A stretch of DNA of 64,000 nt from Roseitranquillus sp963709765. Its GTDB lineage: Bacteria; Pseudomonadota; Alphaproteobacteria; Rhodobacterales; Rhodobacteraceae. Positions 1 through 8,950 of the stretch are shown here, piece by piece (the first letter of the stretch is position 1; every line of letters begins with the position of its first letter). The stretch lies in contig CAVPXL010000007.1 of the NCBI GenBank assembly GCA_963709765.1, positions 1 through 64,000 of the forward strand. The letters are read 5' to 3'. The position numbers and the translations under genes were made by a program. The notes under the pieces are model-generated. The model ran no database searches. It worked only from the letters and a program-made list of their open reading frames with translations, and was not told the DNA's origin.

Positions 1-1262
1 CCGGCGCCGACCCGGACCAGCGCCTCGACGTGCGGGTCGTGACCGAACTCGCCTGGCATTCGCTGTTCATTCGTCACCTGCTGCGGCGGCCGGAGCGCGA
101 AGAACTGGACGACTTCAAGGCGGATTTCACCATCCTGAACTGCCCCACGTTCAATGCCGATCCCGACCTTCACGGCTGCCGGAGCGGCACCGTGATCGCG
201 CTCAACTTCGACAAGAAGCTGATCCTGATCGGCGGAACCGAATATGCGGGCGAGAACAAGAAGTCCGTCTTCACGCTGATGAACTTCATGCTTCCCGGGC
301 AGGACGTGATGCCAATGCATTGCTCGGCCAACCACGCGCCTGACAATCCGGTCGACACGGCCGTCTTCTTCGGCCTGTCGGGCACCGGCAAGACCACGCT
401 CTCGGCCGACCCCGAGCGGGTCCTGATCGGCGATGACGAGCATGGCTGGTCCGACCGCGGCACCTTCAACTTCGAAGGCGGGTGCTACGCCAAGACCATC
501 GACCTCTCGGCCGATGCCGAGCCGGAAATCTTCGCGACCACGTCGCGGTTCGGGACGGTCATCGAGAACATGGTCTTCGACGAAGAGACTCTGGCGCTCG
601 ACTTCGAGGATGACAGCCTGACCCCGAACATGCGTGCCGCCTACCCGCTGAACTACATTTCCAACGCGTCCGAGAGTGCCCTGGGCGGCCATCCCAAGAA
701 CATCATCATGCTGACCTGCGACGCTTTCGGGGTTCTGCCGCCGATTGCGCGCCTCACGCCGGCGCAGGCGATGTATCACTTCCTGTCGGGCTTCACCTCC
801 AAGGTCGCCGGCACGGAAAAGGGTGTGACCGAGCCCGAGCCGACATTCTCCACCTGCTTCGGCGCGCCGTTCATGCCGCGCCGCCCCGAGGTCTACGGAA
901 ACCTCCTGCGGGCCAAGATCGCGCGCCACGGCGCGACATGCTGGCTCGTCAACACCGGGTGGACCGGCGGCGCCTACGGCACGGGCAAGCGGATGCCGAT
1001 CCGGGCCACGCGCGGCCTGCTGACCGCCGCGCTGGACGGCTCGCTCGCGGAGGTGGAATTCCGCAAGGATCCGAATTTCGGCTTCGAGGTTCCCATGAGT
1101 GCGCCCGGCGTGGACGATTTCCTGCTCGACCCGCGGGGCACGTGGAGCGACGCCGATGCTTACGACCGGCAGGCAGCAAAGCTGGTCTCAATGTTCGCCG
1201 AGAACTTCGCCCAGTATGAGACATACATCGACGACGACGTGCGGGCCGTCGCGATCGGCTGA
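1..1262 (+). CDS. pckA: Phosphoenolpyruvate carboxykinase (ATP), 5'-truncated by window edge
   Basis: The enzyme converts oxaloacetate and ATP to phosphoenolpyruvate, CO2 and ADP, the first committed step of gluconeogenesis, in the cytoplasm. The frame is open from base 3, so the gene begins before the window; about 419 residues are visible of the 530-540 usual for the family, meaning roughly the first 110-120 are missing. The P-loop GLSGTGKT lies near base 372 and is followed by the metal-binding segment GDDEHGW, both diagnostic of the ATP-dependent family. The C-terminal part is intact and ends in TGA. A strong hairpin follows the stop codon. The next gene is convergent. Identity is secure from these motifs and overall length. 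Confidence 0.97.
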   Translation, partial: GADPDQRLDVRVVTELAWHSLFIRHLLRRPEREELDDFKADFTILNCPTFNADPDLHGCRSGTVIALNFDKKLILIGGTEYAGENKKSVFTLMNFMLPGQDVMPMHCSANHAPDNPVDTAVFFGLSGTGKTTLSADPERVLIGDDEHGWSDRGTFNFEGGCYAKTIDLSADAEPEIFATTSRFGTVIENMVFDEETLALDFEDDSLTPNMRAAYPLNYISNASESALGGHPKNIIMLTCDAFGVLPPIARLTPAQAMYHFLSGFTSKVAGTEKGVTEPEPTFSTCFGAPFMPRRPEVYGNLLRAKIARHGATCWLVNTGWTGGAYGTGKRMPIRATRGLLTAALDGSLAEVEFRKDPNFGFEVPMSAPGVDDFLLDPRGTWSDADAYDRQAAKLVSMFAENFAQYETYIDDDVRAVAIG

Positions 1263-1288
1263 AAGACGATCACGACAGAAGGATCGCA

Positions 1289-1320
1289 AGGCTCCGGGAC
1301 GGCGTCCCGGAGCCTTTCCT
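1289..1320. terminator. Bidirectional terminator between pckA and the TauE-like gene
   Basis: A perfect 12-base inverted repeat (1289-1300 pairing with 1304-1315) with a 3-base loop is followed by a short T-rich run. It sits between two convergent genes, so it probably stops transcription from both sides. Confidence 0.85.
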
Positions 1321-1331
1321 CATGACAGGTC

Positions 1332-2078
1332 TCAGAAAAGCGCGCGGCGCACGAGGTTGAGACCGGCAATTGTCAGAACCACGAGTGTCGCCTTGCGGAA
1401 ACGCACCTGGTCCAGCCGATCCTGCACCGCGAGCCCGAGGGCCATGCCGACGCCCGCCGGCACGAGCATCGCCGCCGAGAGCGGCAGCGTCTCGCCGTTA
1501 AGCACCCCCGACCCGAGGTGCGCCACGCACAGCGCAACCGCGCCGATGCCGTAGACCACCCCCTGAACCCGCACGCTCTCGCGCTTGGGCGCGTCGATCG
1601 CCGACAGGTACATCACCGTGGGCGGCCCCCAGACGCCCGAGATACCCCCCATCCCGCCCGCCAGCGCGCCCACGCTCCATTCCACGCGCGGCCGGTTCCG
1701 CGGCGCCACCGAAGCGCGCCAGCCCAGTAGCTGCAGCGCAGCGAAAAGCGTGACGAAGGCGCCGAGGATCGCGAACATGACCCGCTGCGGCATGACCGTG
1801 ACGAGCTGCGCCGAGACGAGGATCGAGGCGACAACAATCAAGAGGTAGCGCCAGAACCGCCGCGCCGACGCCCCGGCCTCGCGCACCCCGTCACGCACGG
1901 CCTGAAACAGGTTCGACGCGAGCGTCGGCAGGATGAGAATCGCCAACGCCAGTTCGCCCGGCAGGATCGATCCGAGCCCGGAAATCATGATCATGGGCAT
2001 CGCGAAGCCCACCGCGCCCTTCACGAATCCGGCGAGCAACCCGATCGCCGCCGCCATCATCCAGATCGTCACGTCCAC
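1332..2078 (-). CDS. TauE/SafE-family sulfite/anion exporter-like permease
   Basis: This is a 248-residue polytopic inner-membrane protein with about eight hydrophobic segments arranged as two similar halves, the pattern of the TauE/SafE (DUF81) family. Members move sulfite, sulfoacetate or other small organic anions, but the substrate cannot be read from this sequence. The glycine-rich stretches GFVKGAVGFAMP near the N terminus and GGMGGISGVWGPP in the second half are typical of the family. I chose GTG at 2078 because a GAGG ribosome binding site precedes it; an ATG at 2189 would add 37 polar residues without a plausible site. It is divergent from mcd and convergent with pckA. Confidence 0.85.
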   Translation of the reverse strand: MDVTIWMMAAAIGLLAGFVKGAVGFAMPMIMISGLGSILPGELALAILILPTLASNLFQAVRDGVREAGASARRFWRYLLIVVASILVSAQLVTVMPQRVMFAILGAFVTLFAALQLLGWRASVAPRNRPRVEWSVGALAGGMGGISGVWGPPTVMYLSAIDAPKRESVRVQGVVYGIGAVALCVAHLGSGVLNGETLPLSAAMLVPAGVGMALGLAVQDRLDQVRFRKATLVVLTIAGLNLVRRALF

Positions 2079-2193
2079 CGTCCACCTCGCCCCTCGCCCC
2101 TGGTTCGCCCTCCGATAACAGGCTTCCCTGGCGCCGTCGCTTCGAAATCCCACCGACACATTCGATCCACGCCGCCCGATCTGGCGCAAGGTT

Positions 2194-2206
2194 GTTGCGC
2201 TGCAAC
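2194..2206. promoter_or_regulatory. Small dyad in the permease/mcd divergent spacer
   Basis: The sequence GTTGC-GCT-GCAAC is a perfect 5-base inverted repeat, 45 bases before the mcd start codon in the divergent spacer 2079-2250. It resembles the TTGC/GCAA half-sites used by short-chain acyl-CoA regulators such as PccR and RamB. The match is short, so this is only a candidate operator. Confidence 0.3.
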
Positions 2207-2250
2207 TGCGAAGGCATTATTGCGGTCGAACCAACAGAAGGAATGGCCCG

Positions 2251-3936
2251 ATGGCACATGACGGACAGGACGGGACGGACAGGAACGCCGTGGCTTTTCC
2301 CGAGGCGCTGGATCTGGCCTCGGCTGCCGTTGCCGCCGTCGCGTCGCTGCTGGAAGTGGCCACGAGCCGTGTTCGCGCCACGCTGGTGATCGATTCAAAG
2401 GTGACGTCGGAGGCCATCGAGCGGCATCAGACGGCCGCCCACGGGCTCGCCTGGCTCGCCACCTATGTGGAGAGCCTGAGACAGTTGAAAGCCTGGGCCG
2501 ACCGCCTGAACGCCGAGGGCACGTTCGGAGAAGTCGAAGCGCTGATCCTGCAGATCGGCTTCGGCGAATATCTGTCGCAGATCTCCGGCGGCATTCCCAT
2601 GAGCCAGAACGAATTCATCCGGCTTGCCGACCTTGGCCTCGATCACGCCAATCGTGGTCCGTTGGAACAGCCCGCGGTGACCAAGCTCATTTCCCGCGGC
2701 AACAGCCAGGCCGCGCGCCTGCGCCTCGTCGCGCTGATGCGCGAGCGGCGCGCAGACACGATCACCGGCCGGTCGGGGCTCGACGACGAGCTGGAGATGA
2801 TCCGCGAGCAGTTCCGCCGCTTCGCCCGCGAGCGGGTCGAACCCCACGCCCATGGCTGGCACCTGTCGGACACGCTCATCCCGATGGAGATCGTCTCCGA
2901 GATGGCCGAGCTCGGTGTCTTCGGCCTCACCATCCCGGAAGAATTCGGCGGCCTCGGCCTGCCGAAGGCAACCATGTGCGTCGTCTCCGAGGAACTGAGC
3001 CGGGGCTATATCGGGGTCGGGTCGCTCGGCACACGGTCCGAGATCGCGGCCGAGCTCATCCTCTGCGGCGGCACCGACGCGCAGAAGACCAAGTGGCTGC
3101 CGGGCCTCGCCAGCGGCGAGATACTGCCCACGGCCGTCTTCACCGAGCCCAACACCGGCTCCGACCTCGGCTCCCTGCGCACGCGGGCCACGCGCGAGGG
3201 CGATGACTGGACGGTGACCGGCAACAAGACCTGGATCACCCACGCCGCACGCACCCATGTGATGACGCTGCTGGCGCGCACCGATCCCGGCACCGACGAT
3301 TATCGCGGCCTGTCGATGTTCCTGGCCGAAAAGACGCAAGGCACCGACGCCGAGCCGTTCCCGGACCCCGGTCTCACCGGCGGCGAGATCGAGGTGCTCG
3401 GCTATCGCGGCATGAAGGAGTACGAGCTGGGCTTCGACGGCTTCCGCGTCGACGGCGAGAACCTCCTGGGCGGAGTTGAGGGCCAGGGCTTCAAGCAGCT
3501 CATGCAGACCTTCGAGAGCGCCCGCATCCAGACCGCCGCGCGGGCGATCGGCGTGGCGCAATGCGCGCTCGACCTGGCACTGACCTACGCCGAGGATCGC
3601 CGCCAGTTCGGCAAGCCGCTGATCGAGTTCCCGCGTGTCGCCTCGAAGATCGCAATGATGGCGGTGGAGATCGCCATCGCCCGGCAGCTCACCTATTTCT
3701 CGGCCCACCGCAAGGACGCGGGCGAGCGTTGCGACCTCGAGGCCGGCATGGCCAAGCTGCTTGCTGCGCGCGTGGCCTGGGCGGCGGCCGACAACAGCCT
3801 GCAGATCCACGGCGGTAACGGCTTCGCACTGGAATACCCGATCAGCCGGGTGCTCTGCGACGCGCGGATCCTCAACATCTTCGAAGGCGCGGCCGAGATC
3901 CAGGCGCAGGTGATCGCGCGGCGGCTGCTCGCGTAA
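2251..3936 (+). CDS. mcd: (2S)-Methylsuccinyl-CoA dehydrogenase-like acyl-CoA dehydrogenase
   Basis: This 561-residue FAD enzyme has a helical N-terminal extension of about 150 residues in front of a complete acyl-CoA dehydrogenase domain (residues about 165-561). Ordinary acyl-CoA dehydrogenases are about 380-390 residues long. The extended form is characteristic of methylsuccinyl-CoA dehydrogenase, which oxidises methylsuccinyl-CoA to mesaconyl-CoA in the ethylmalonyl-CoA pathway for acetate assimilation. The catalytic base is conserved in FEGAAEIQ (Glu about 545), and FTEPNTGSD marks the middle beta domain. The start at 2251 has a GAAGGA ribosome binding site. The assignment rests on architecture; a related long acyl-CoA dehydrogenase with another substrate is possible. 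Confidence 0.8.
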   Translation: MAHDGQDGTDRNAVAFPEALDLASAAVAAVASLLEVATSRVRATLVIDSKVTSEAIERHQTAAHGLAWLATYVESLRQLKAWADRLNAEGTFGEVEALILQIGFGEYLSQISGGIPMSQNEFIRLADLGLDHANRGPLEQPAVTKLISRGNSQAARLRLVALMRERRADTITGRSGLDDELEMIREQFRRFARERVEPHAHGWHLSDTLIPMEIVSEMAELGVFGLTIPEEFGGLGLPKATMCVVSEELSRGYIGVGSLGTRSEIAAELILCGGTDAQKTKWLPGLASGEILPTAVFTEPNTGSDLGSLRTRATREGDDWTVTGNKTWITHAARTHVMTLLARTDPGTDDYRGLSMFLAEKTQGTDAEPFPDPGLTGGEIEVLGYRGMKEYELGFDGFRVDGENLLGGVEGQGFKQLMQTFESARIQTAARAIGVAQCALDLALTYAEDRRQFGKPLIEFPRVASKIAMMAVEIAIARQLTYFSAHRKDAGERCDLEAGMAKLLAARVAWAAADNSLQIHGGNGFALEYPISRVLCDARILNIFEGAAEIQAQVIARRLLA

Positions 3937-3998
3937 CTGGCGCCAGACCGCTTGCGAAAGCGCGTCGCGCCTGATCATCTCCCGGCCGGAGGTGCCCC

Positions 3999-5021
3999 AT
4001 GGCCGAGCCAAAGACCGTCCTGCTGACCGGCGTGACCGGCTTCATCGCCAAGCGGATCGCGCTGGATCTGCTGCGCGCCGGCTACATCGTGCGCGGCTCG
4101 CTGCGCGACCGGTCGCGGGTGTCGGAGGTGCGCAATGCCATCCGCCCGCACCTGACGGATGGCAGCGTGCTGGACCGGCTGGGCTTCATCGAACTCGATC
4201 TGACGCGCGATGCGGGCTGGAACGAGGCCATGCGCGGCGTGGACGCCGTGGTCCATACGGCTTCGCCCTTTCCGGCGTCGCCGCCCAAACGGCCCGACGA
4301 CATCATCCGTCCCGCGACAGAAGGCACGCTGCGGGCATTGGAGGCGGCGCAGGCCGCCGGCGTCCGCCGCGTTGTCCTGACCTCGTCGATGGTCGCGATG
4401 ATGGATCATGCCATGCCGCAGGGGCACACCCTCACCGAAGCCGACTGGGCCGAGCCGAACCATCCCCATGCCACCGCCTACGAGCGGTCCAAGACGCTGG
4501 CCGAGCGCGCCGCCTGGGAGTTTGCCGAGGCCCATCCCGACCTGCGCCTGACCACCATCAATCCGGGGCTCGTCCTGGGGCAGCCGATGGACGATCACTA
4601 CGGCACCTCCCTGTCGGTCGTGGAGCGGATCTTTGGTGGCAAGGACCCTGCGGTACCGGATGTCGGCTTTCCCGTCGTCGATCTTCGGGACGTCTCGCGC
4701 ATGCATGTCGCCGCGCTTGGCAAGCCGGGGACGGAAGGCCGGCGCTACGTCGCGGCGGCCGGTTGGGTGATGATGCCCGAAATGGCGCGCTGGATCGCCG
4801 AGGCTTACCCTGAGCGCAAGGTTCGGACCCGCATCGCTCCGCGCTGGCTCCTGACCTTCCTGTCGTTCTTCGACCGCACGATCGGGGAGATCCGCCCGAA
4901 CCTCGGGCGCAAGCTGTCGCTGTCGAACGACCGCGCGCGGGCCGACATGAAGATCCGGTTCACGCAACCGCGCGACAGCGTCCTGACCTCGGCCGCTTAT
5001 CTGGCGAAGCGCGGCAGGTGA
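3999..5021 (+). CDS. NAD(P)-dependent epimerase/dehydratase family reductase
   Basis: This is a 340-residue extended short-chain dehydrogenase. The nucleotide-binding motif TGVTGFIA starts at residue 10, and the catalytic YERSK (Tyr-x-x-x-Lys) lies near the middle, preceded by a conserved TSS triad segment. The overall pattern, including SLRDRSR after the second strand, resembles dihydroflavonol-4-reductase-like proteins, which reduce carbonyls with NADPH. The natural substrate is unknown. It overlaps the following lipoprotein gene by four bases (GTGA), so the two are probably co-translated. It follows mcd on the same strand after 62 bases, but there is no clear pathway link. Confidence 0.8.
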   Translation: MAEPKTVLLTGVTGFIAKRIALDLLRAGYIVRGSLRDRSRVSEVRNAIRPHLTDGSVLDRLGFIELDLTRDAGWNEAMRGVDAVVHTASPFPASPPKRPDDIIRPATEGTLRALEAAQAAGVRRVVLTSSMVAMMDHAMPQGHTLTEADWAEPNHPHATAYERSKTLAERAAWEFAEAHPDLRLTTINPGLVLGQPMDDHYGTSLSVVERIFGGKDPAVPDVGFPVVDLRDVSRMHVAALGKPGTEGRRYVAAAGWVMMPEMARWIAEAYPERKVRTRIAPRWLLTFLSFFDRTIGEIRPNLGRKLSLSNDRARADMKIRFTQPRDSVLTSAAYLAKRGR

Positions 5022-5398
5022 AACGACTGGCGTTCATGGCCGCGCTCGCGCTGACGGGTTGCGCCGACGAGACCGTGTCGGGATACGCGCATCCCGGACC
5101 GTGGCGACTGGCCGAGCTGAACGGAAGGCCCTATTCCGGCACGGCCACCTTGTCGCTGCCGGCGCCCAGTCGGGTGAGCGGCCGGCTGCCCTGCCACGAA
5201 TGGCGCGCGCAGCAGAGCGCCCCCTATCCCTGGTTCATCCTGTCGCATCTGGAATTGACGCCTTTGACCTGCGCCGCCTCGAAAGCGGACGAGCCGGCGA
5301 TCCATGCCCTGGCCTCGGTCACGCAAGCGGAGGTGCAGGGCAAGGTCCTGATCCTGTCGAGCGAAGATGCGGTTCGCATGGTCTTTCTCCGGCCTTAA
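5018..5398 (+). CDS. META-domain lipoprotein
   Basis: This is a 126-residue secreted protein with a short signal peptide ending in a lipobox (ALTGC, Cys15), so it is expected to be lipid-anchored in the envelope. The mature part carries the features of the META/HslJ-like domain: a WRLAELNG opening, a conserved pair of cysteines and a closing segment of hydrophobic strands. META proteins are linked to heat or antibiotic tolerance, but this one has no defined role. The start is GTG and overlaps the stop of the preceding reductase. Its last four bases overlap the end of recO, which runs the other way. Confidence 0.75.
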   Translation: MKRLAFMAALALTGCADETVSGYAHPGPWRLAELNGRPYSGTATLSLPAPSRVSGRLPCHEWRAQQSAPYPWFILSHLELTPLTCAASKADEPAIHALASVTQAEVQGKVLILSSEDAVRMVFLRP

Positions 5399-6117
5399 CC
5401 GCCCCGCCGCGTCAGGAGGTCGACCAGTCGACGCCGGGCGGGCGGCAGGGTCCTGCCCAACGCCGCCGCCAGATGGCTCTCGAGGAAATGGCCGGTCGTC
5501 GACAATCCCGCCGCCAGCTCTTCGGTACTGGCGGGGCCCTGACCCAGGAGGCATTGCGGCAACGGCAACAGCCGGTCCGCCCAATCCCCCGCCGCGCCGC
5601 GCGCCACCGCCCGGCCCGTTCTGGGCGAGACATAGGCCAAATCGTCCCGCGATCCCGAAACGGCACAGATGCCGAGCGACAGGCCGAAGCCGGTCTCCTC
5701 CAGCAGGGCCAGTTCCCAGCGCAGATAAGCGGCTTCCCAATCGGGCCGGTCGAGCGCGTCCAGCAGTCCGAGCGAATGCGCGTAGAGACCGGGATGCGCC
5801 TCGCGCTCGGGCAGGGAAAACGACAGCAGCGCGGCAACCGCGCTCAGCGCGGCGAGCGATCTGCGGTCCGACAGGAGCGACGCGCGGCTCCGCACCGGCT
5901 CCACCGTGAACGCGCCCATGTGGTCCTCGAGCCGCGCGCGCCACGTTGCCTCGAGTTGGGCGCCGGGCTGGAGCAGCGGTCGCAGACGGCGCGAGTTTCC
6001 GCCCCGGACCACGCCCAGATGACGGCCGCGCCCGGCCGTGAAGAGCTCCAGGATGGCTGCGCTCTCGCCATGGCGGCGAACGCTCAGCACCATGCCCTCC
6101 TCGCGCCATTCCAGCAT
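5395..6117 (-). CDS. recO: DNA repair protein RecO
   Basis: RecO helps RecR load RecA onto single-stranded DNA in the RecF pathway of gap repair. The 240-residue product matches the family in length and opens with EEGMVLSVRRHGESAAIL, the typical start of the N-terminal OB fold. A helical C-terminal half follows. The zinc-binding cysteines present in some RecO proteins are not obvious, which is common in this lineage. It is the last gene of the minus-strand block that includes era, rnc and lepB, a placement widely conserved in Rhodobacteraceae. Confidence 0.92.
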   Translation of the reverse strand: MLEWREEGMVLSVRRHGESAAILELFTAGRGRHLGVVRGGNSRRLRPLLQPGAQLEATWRARLEDHMGAFTVEPVRSRASLLSDRRSLAALSAVAALLSFSLPEREAHPGLYAHSLGLLDALDRPDWEAAYLRWELALLEETGFGLSLGICAVSGSRDDLAYVSPRTGRAVARGAAGDWADRLLPLPQCLLGQGPASTEELAAGLSTTGHFLESHLAAALGRTLPPARRRLVDLLTRRGG

Positions 6118-6183
6118 CGCCCCTCCCGGCTGCGGTTCCGGGCAGTGTCGCGCCTGACCGCGACGCCGCCAAGGGCTTCAGCG

Positions 6184-6516
6184 TCAGTCCGCCAGCCCGA
6201 CCTCGTCGAGCAGGTGCCGCCCCTTCCGATCCTCGATCTCGACGATCCAGAGGTCGGGGTCGCGCGCCCGCTGCCGGGCCAGTAGCGCGTCGACCTCCGC
6301 TTCCGCGCCTTCGGCCAGAACGATCCATTTGCGCGCGCCGGTCATCAGATCGAACGATCGCTGGAATGCCTGCGCCTGCCCGTCGAGCGTCGCGCACTTT
6401 ACCAGCACCGCCCCCGCCGTGGGGTCGCCCTTGGCCACGATGTAGGCCGGGATCGCCGCCTGCCGGAGCCGTGCGAGATAAGCCCCGACCCAGAAATCGG
6501 CCGTCAGGCGCGTCAT
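6184..6516 (-). CDS. DUF1491 family protein
   Basis: This is a 110-residue soluble protein of unknown function. It opens with LTADFWVGAYLARLRQAAIPAYIVAKGD, has the middle block VLVKCATLDG, and ends with an acidic DPDLWIVEIED region; this conserved pattern is that of DUF1491. I chose ATG at 6516 because it overlaps the era stop codon as ATGA, the usual coupling in compact operons. The constant placement next to era in Rhodobacteraceae suggests co-expression with the RNA-processing genes, but no activity is known. Confidence 0.8.
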   Translation of the reverse strand: MTRLTADFWVGAYLARLRQAAIPAYIVAKGDPTAGAVLVKCATLDGQAQAFQRSFDLMTGARKWIVLAEGAEAEVDALLARQRARDPDLWIVEIEDRKGRHLLDEVGLAD

Positions 6517-7424
6517 CAATTGCCGTCGGAGAAATCGAGACCCATTTGCGAAAACCGCTCGCGCTCCTCCAGCCAGTTCGGCCGGACCTTCACCTGCAGG
6601 AACAGGTGAACCTTGCGGTCGAGGAACTCTTCGATCTCGCGGCGCGCGGCCTGCCCCACGGCCTTGATGGTCTGACCGCCATCGCCGAGGACGATCCCCT
6701 TGTGGCCGTCTCGGGCGACATAGACGATCTGGTCGATCCGCGCGCTGCCGTCCTTGCGGTCCTGCCAGTTCTCGGTCTCGACGGTGAGCTGGTAGGGCAG
6801 TTCCTGATGCAGCCGCAGCGTCAGTTTCTCGCGCGTCATCTCGGCGGCGATCATGCGCAGCGGCAGATCGGCGATCTGATCCTCCGGATAGAGCCACGGC
6901 CCTTCCGGCAGCTCCGCCGCCAGCCATTCCCGCAGAGCGTCGACGCCATGTCCCTTTTCGGCCGAGATCAGGAACGTCCGCTCGAAGGCGAACCGCTCGT
7001 TCAGCGCCTGGGTCAACGCGAGAAGCGACGGCGCCTCGACCCGGTCGATCTTGTTGATCGCCAGAGCGACACGGCGGCCGCCCGTGCGTTCGGCCAGCCC
7101 TTCGAGAATGGCTTCGACCCCCGGCGTGATCCCGCGGTGCGCCTCGACGAGCAGGACGACCAGATCGGCGTCAGCGGCACCGCTCCACGCGGCCGCGACC
7201 ATCGCCCGGTCGAGTCTGCGGCGCGGACGGAACAGGCCCGGCGTGTCCACGAAGACGATCTGGGCCCGCCCCTCTATCGCGACGCCGCGGATCCGCGCCC
7301 GCGTCGTCTGCACCTTGTGGGTGACGATCGAGACCTTTGCGCCGACCATCCGGTTCAGCAGCGTGGACTTGCCGGCATTCGGCTCGCCGATCAGGGCCAC
7401 GAATCCCGCGCGTGTTTCAGTCAC
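6516..7424 (-). CDS. era: GTPase Era
   Basis: Era is a GTPase that binds the 3' end of 16S rRNA and assists maturation of the small ribosomal subunit. The 302-residue protein shows G1 (GEPNAGKST near residue 13), G3 (DTPG) and G4 (NKID), followed by a C-terminal KH domain containing GDGGQTIKAVG. The start is GTG at 7424. It overlaps the end of rnc by eight bases, so era and rnc are translationally linked, as in many bacteria. Confidence 0.97.
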   Translation of the reverse strand: MTETRAGFVALIGEPNAGKSTLLNRMVGAKVSIVTHKVQTTRARIRGVAIEGRAQIVFVDTPGLFRPRRRLDRAMVAAAWSGAADADLVVLLVEAHRGITPGVEAILEGLAERTGGRRVALAINKIDRVEAPSLLALTQALNERFAFERTFLISAEKGHGVDALREWLAAELPEGPWLYPEDQIADLPLRMIAAEMTREKLTLRLHQELPYQLTVETENWQDRKDGSARIDQIVYVARDGHKGIVLGDGGQTIKAVGQAARREIEEFLDRKVHLFLQVKVRPNWLEERERFSQMGLDFSDGN

Positions 7425-8106
7425 TGCCTACCTCCAGGCGTTTCAGCAGCTTGCTGGCGGCCTTCTGTTCCGCCTGCCGCTTCGATGTCGCGCGGCCGAC
7501 CTCACGGGTTCCGTCCTCGAGCATGACCTCCACCGTGAAGCGGGGCGCGTGATCGGGGCCGGAGCGCTCCACCTCCCGATAGGTGGGCAGGCACTGCCCG
7601 TTCGCCTGCACGAATTCCTGCAGGGCCGTCTTGGCATCGCGCGCGTCTTCCTCGACCGAGGTGATGCGCTCGCCCCAGAGACCGAGGATCATCCTCTCCG
7701 CGGCGTCGAAACCGCTGTCGAGATAGACCGCCGCGATGACGGCTTCCATCGCGTCGGCCAGCAACGCTTCCTTGCGGCGACCGCCCGACATCATCTCGGA
7801 GCGTCCAAGCTTCAGTACCTGACCGATGTCGATCTGGCGCGCCACGTCGGCGCAGGCTTCGCGGCGGACGAGCGCGTTGAACCGCGGAGCGAGCGTGCCT
7901 TCGGGGGCCGCCTTGTCCGCGCGCAGCAGCGCCTCGGCGATCACAAGGCCGAGGACGCGGTCGCCGAGAAACTCCAGCCGCTGGTTGTCCGGCCGCTGCG
8001 GACCGGAAATCGAGGCGTGGGTCAGCGCTCGGACCAGCAGCTCGGGCCGCTTGAACTCGTGGCCCACCCTCGCGGCGAAGGCCTGGAGATCACCCGACAG
8101 CTTCAA
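7417..8106 (-). CDS. rnc: Ribonuclease III
   Basis: RNase III cuts double-stranded RNA, including rRNA precursors. The catalytic domain carries the signature RLEFLGDRVLGL and the second acidic site DAMEAVIAAVYLD; a double-stranded RNA binding domain follows in the last 70 or so residues (TALQEFVQ through KAASKLLK). I prefer TTG at 8106, which gives 229 residues and a TTGA overlap with the lepB stop. An in-frame ATG at 8139 would add 11 residues and overlap lepB by 37 bases. The family's usual N terminus, KLSGDLQAF here, supports the TTG start. Confidence 0.95.
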   Translation of the reverse strand: MKLSGDLQAFAARVGHEFKRPELLVRALTHASISGPQRPDNQRLEFLGDRVLGLVIAEALLRADKAAPEGTLAPRFNALVRREACADVARQIDIGQVLKLGRSEMMSGGRRKEALLADAMEAVIAAVYLDSGFDAAERMILGLWGERITSVEEDARDAKTALQEFVQANGQCLPTYREVERSGPDHAPRFTVEVMLEDGTREVGRATSKRQAEQKAASKLLKRLEVGSD

Positions 8107-8894
8107 ATGATCTTCTCGTAGAAACGGTCCGGACGCCACGTCCAGAAGAACAGCATCGAGCGTCCGGCGGAGGAGAACATCACCCGGTCGGCGCGACCGA
8201 TCAGGTTCTCGAAGGGCACGAATCCCACGCCCAGCGCGTTCTGGCTGACGCGGCTGTCGGTAGAATTGTCCCGGTTGTCGCCCATGAAGAAGTAATGCCC
8301 CTCGGGCACGTTGTAGACAGGCGTGTTGTCGAGCCGGCTTTCGCGGATGTTGAGCACATCATGGCGCTTGCCCTCCGGCAGAGTCTCGATGGCGCGTGAC
8401 TTGGAGCAGACGCCGCCGAGGCCCACGCCTGCGTTCTCGCATTGCGGCAGGTTGCCGGCTGGGCCCTGTTTCTCGAAGATCTCGTCGAAGTTGCCGACAG
8501 CCTCCTGCGGGGCCGGCTCACCGTTGATGTAGAGCACGCCGGAGCGGACCTGGATCCGATCGCCGGGCAGACCGATCAGGCGCTTGATGAAGTCGGCATC
8601 GGTCACGGGATGTCGGAAGACCACGACGTCGCCGCGCTCGGGCTGGGAGCCGAACCAGCGGCCGTCGATGAACTTGCACATGGAGAACGGGCATGAATGC
8701 TGTGAATAGCCGTAAGCCATCTTGTTGACGAAGAGGAAGTCGCCGATCAGCAGCGTGTCCTTCATCGACCCCGACGGAATCCAGAACGGCTGGAAGAACA
8801 GCGTCCGGAAGATCCCCGCGATCAGCAGCGCGTAGACGATCGTCTTGACCGTCTCGAAGACGCCCTCTTTCTTCTCGGCCTTGTCCGCCATCAT
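8103..8894 (-). CDS. lepB: Signal peptidase I
   Basis: This membrane-bound serine protease removes signal peptides from exported proteins. The 263-residue protein has one N-terminal membrane segment (residues about 18-36). The catalytic serine is in PSGSM (Ser43) and the general-base lysine in FIKRLIGLPGD (Lys104); the family box GDNRDNSTDSR lies further on. Two cysteine pairs occur in the periplasmic domain. The start at 8894 (ATGATG) has GAGG seven bases upstream. The gene sits between acpS and rnc, coupled to rnc by a four-base overlap. Confidence 0.96.
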   Translation of the reverse strand: MMADKAEKKEGVFETVKTIVYALLIAGIFRTLFFQPFWIPSGSMKDTLLIGDFLFVNKMAYGYSQHSCPFSMCKFIDGRWFGSQPERGDVVVFRHPVTDADFIKRLIGLPGDRIQVRSGVLYINGEPAPQEAVGNFDEIFEKQGPAGNLPQCENAGVGLGGVCSKSRAIETLPEGKRHDVLNIRESRLDNTPVYNVPEGHYFFMGDNRDNSTDSRVSQNALGVGFVPFENLIGRADRVMFSSAGRSMLFFWTWRPDRFYEKII

Positions 8895-8950
8895 CGCACT
8901 GCCTCGCTGTCCCCGGGATCGGCGCTTCATGCGGCGGGGGGGTGGCGGAG

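Noticed and set aside
2395..4011. A 538-residue minus-strand frame opposite mcd
   Set aside because: Shadow of mcd; composition biased to Arg, Gly, Ala, Leu and no recognisable domain.
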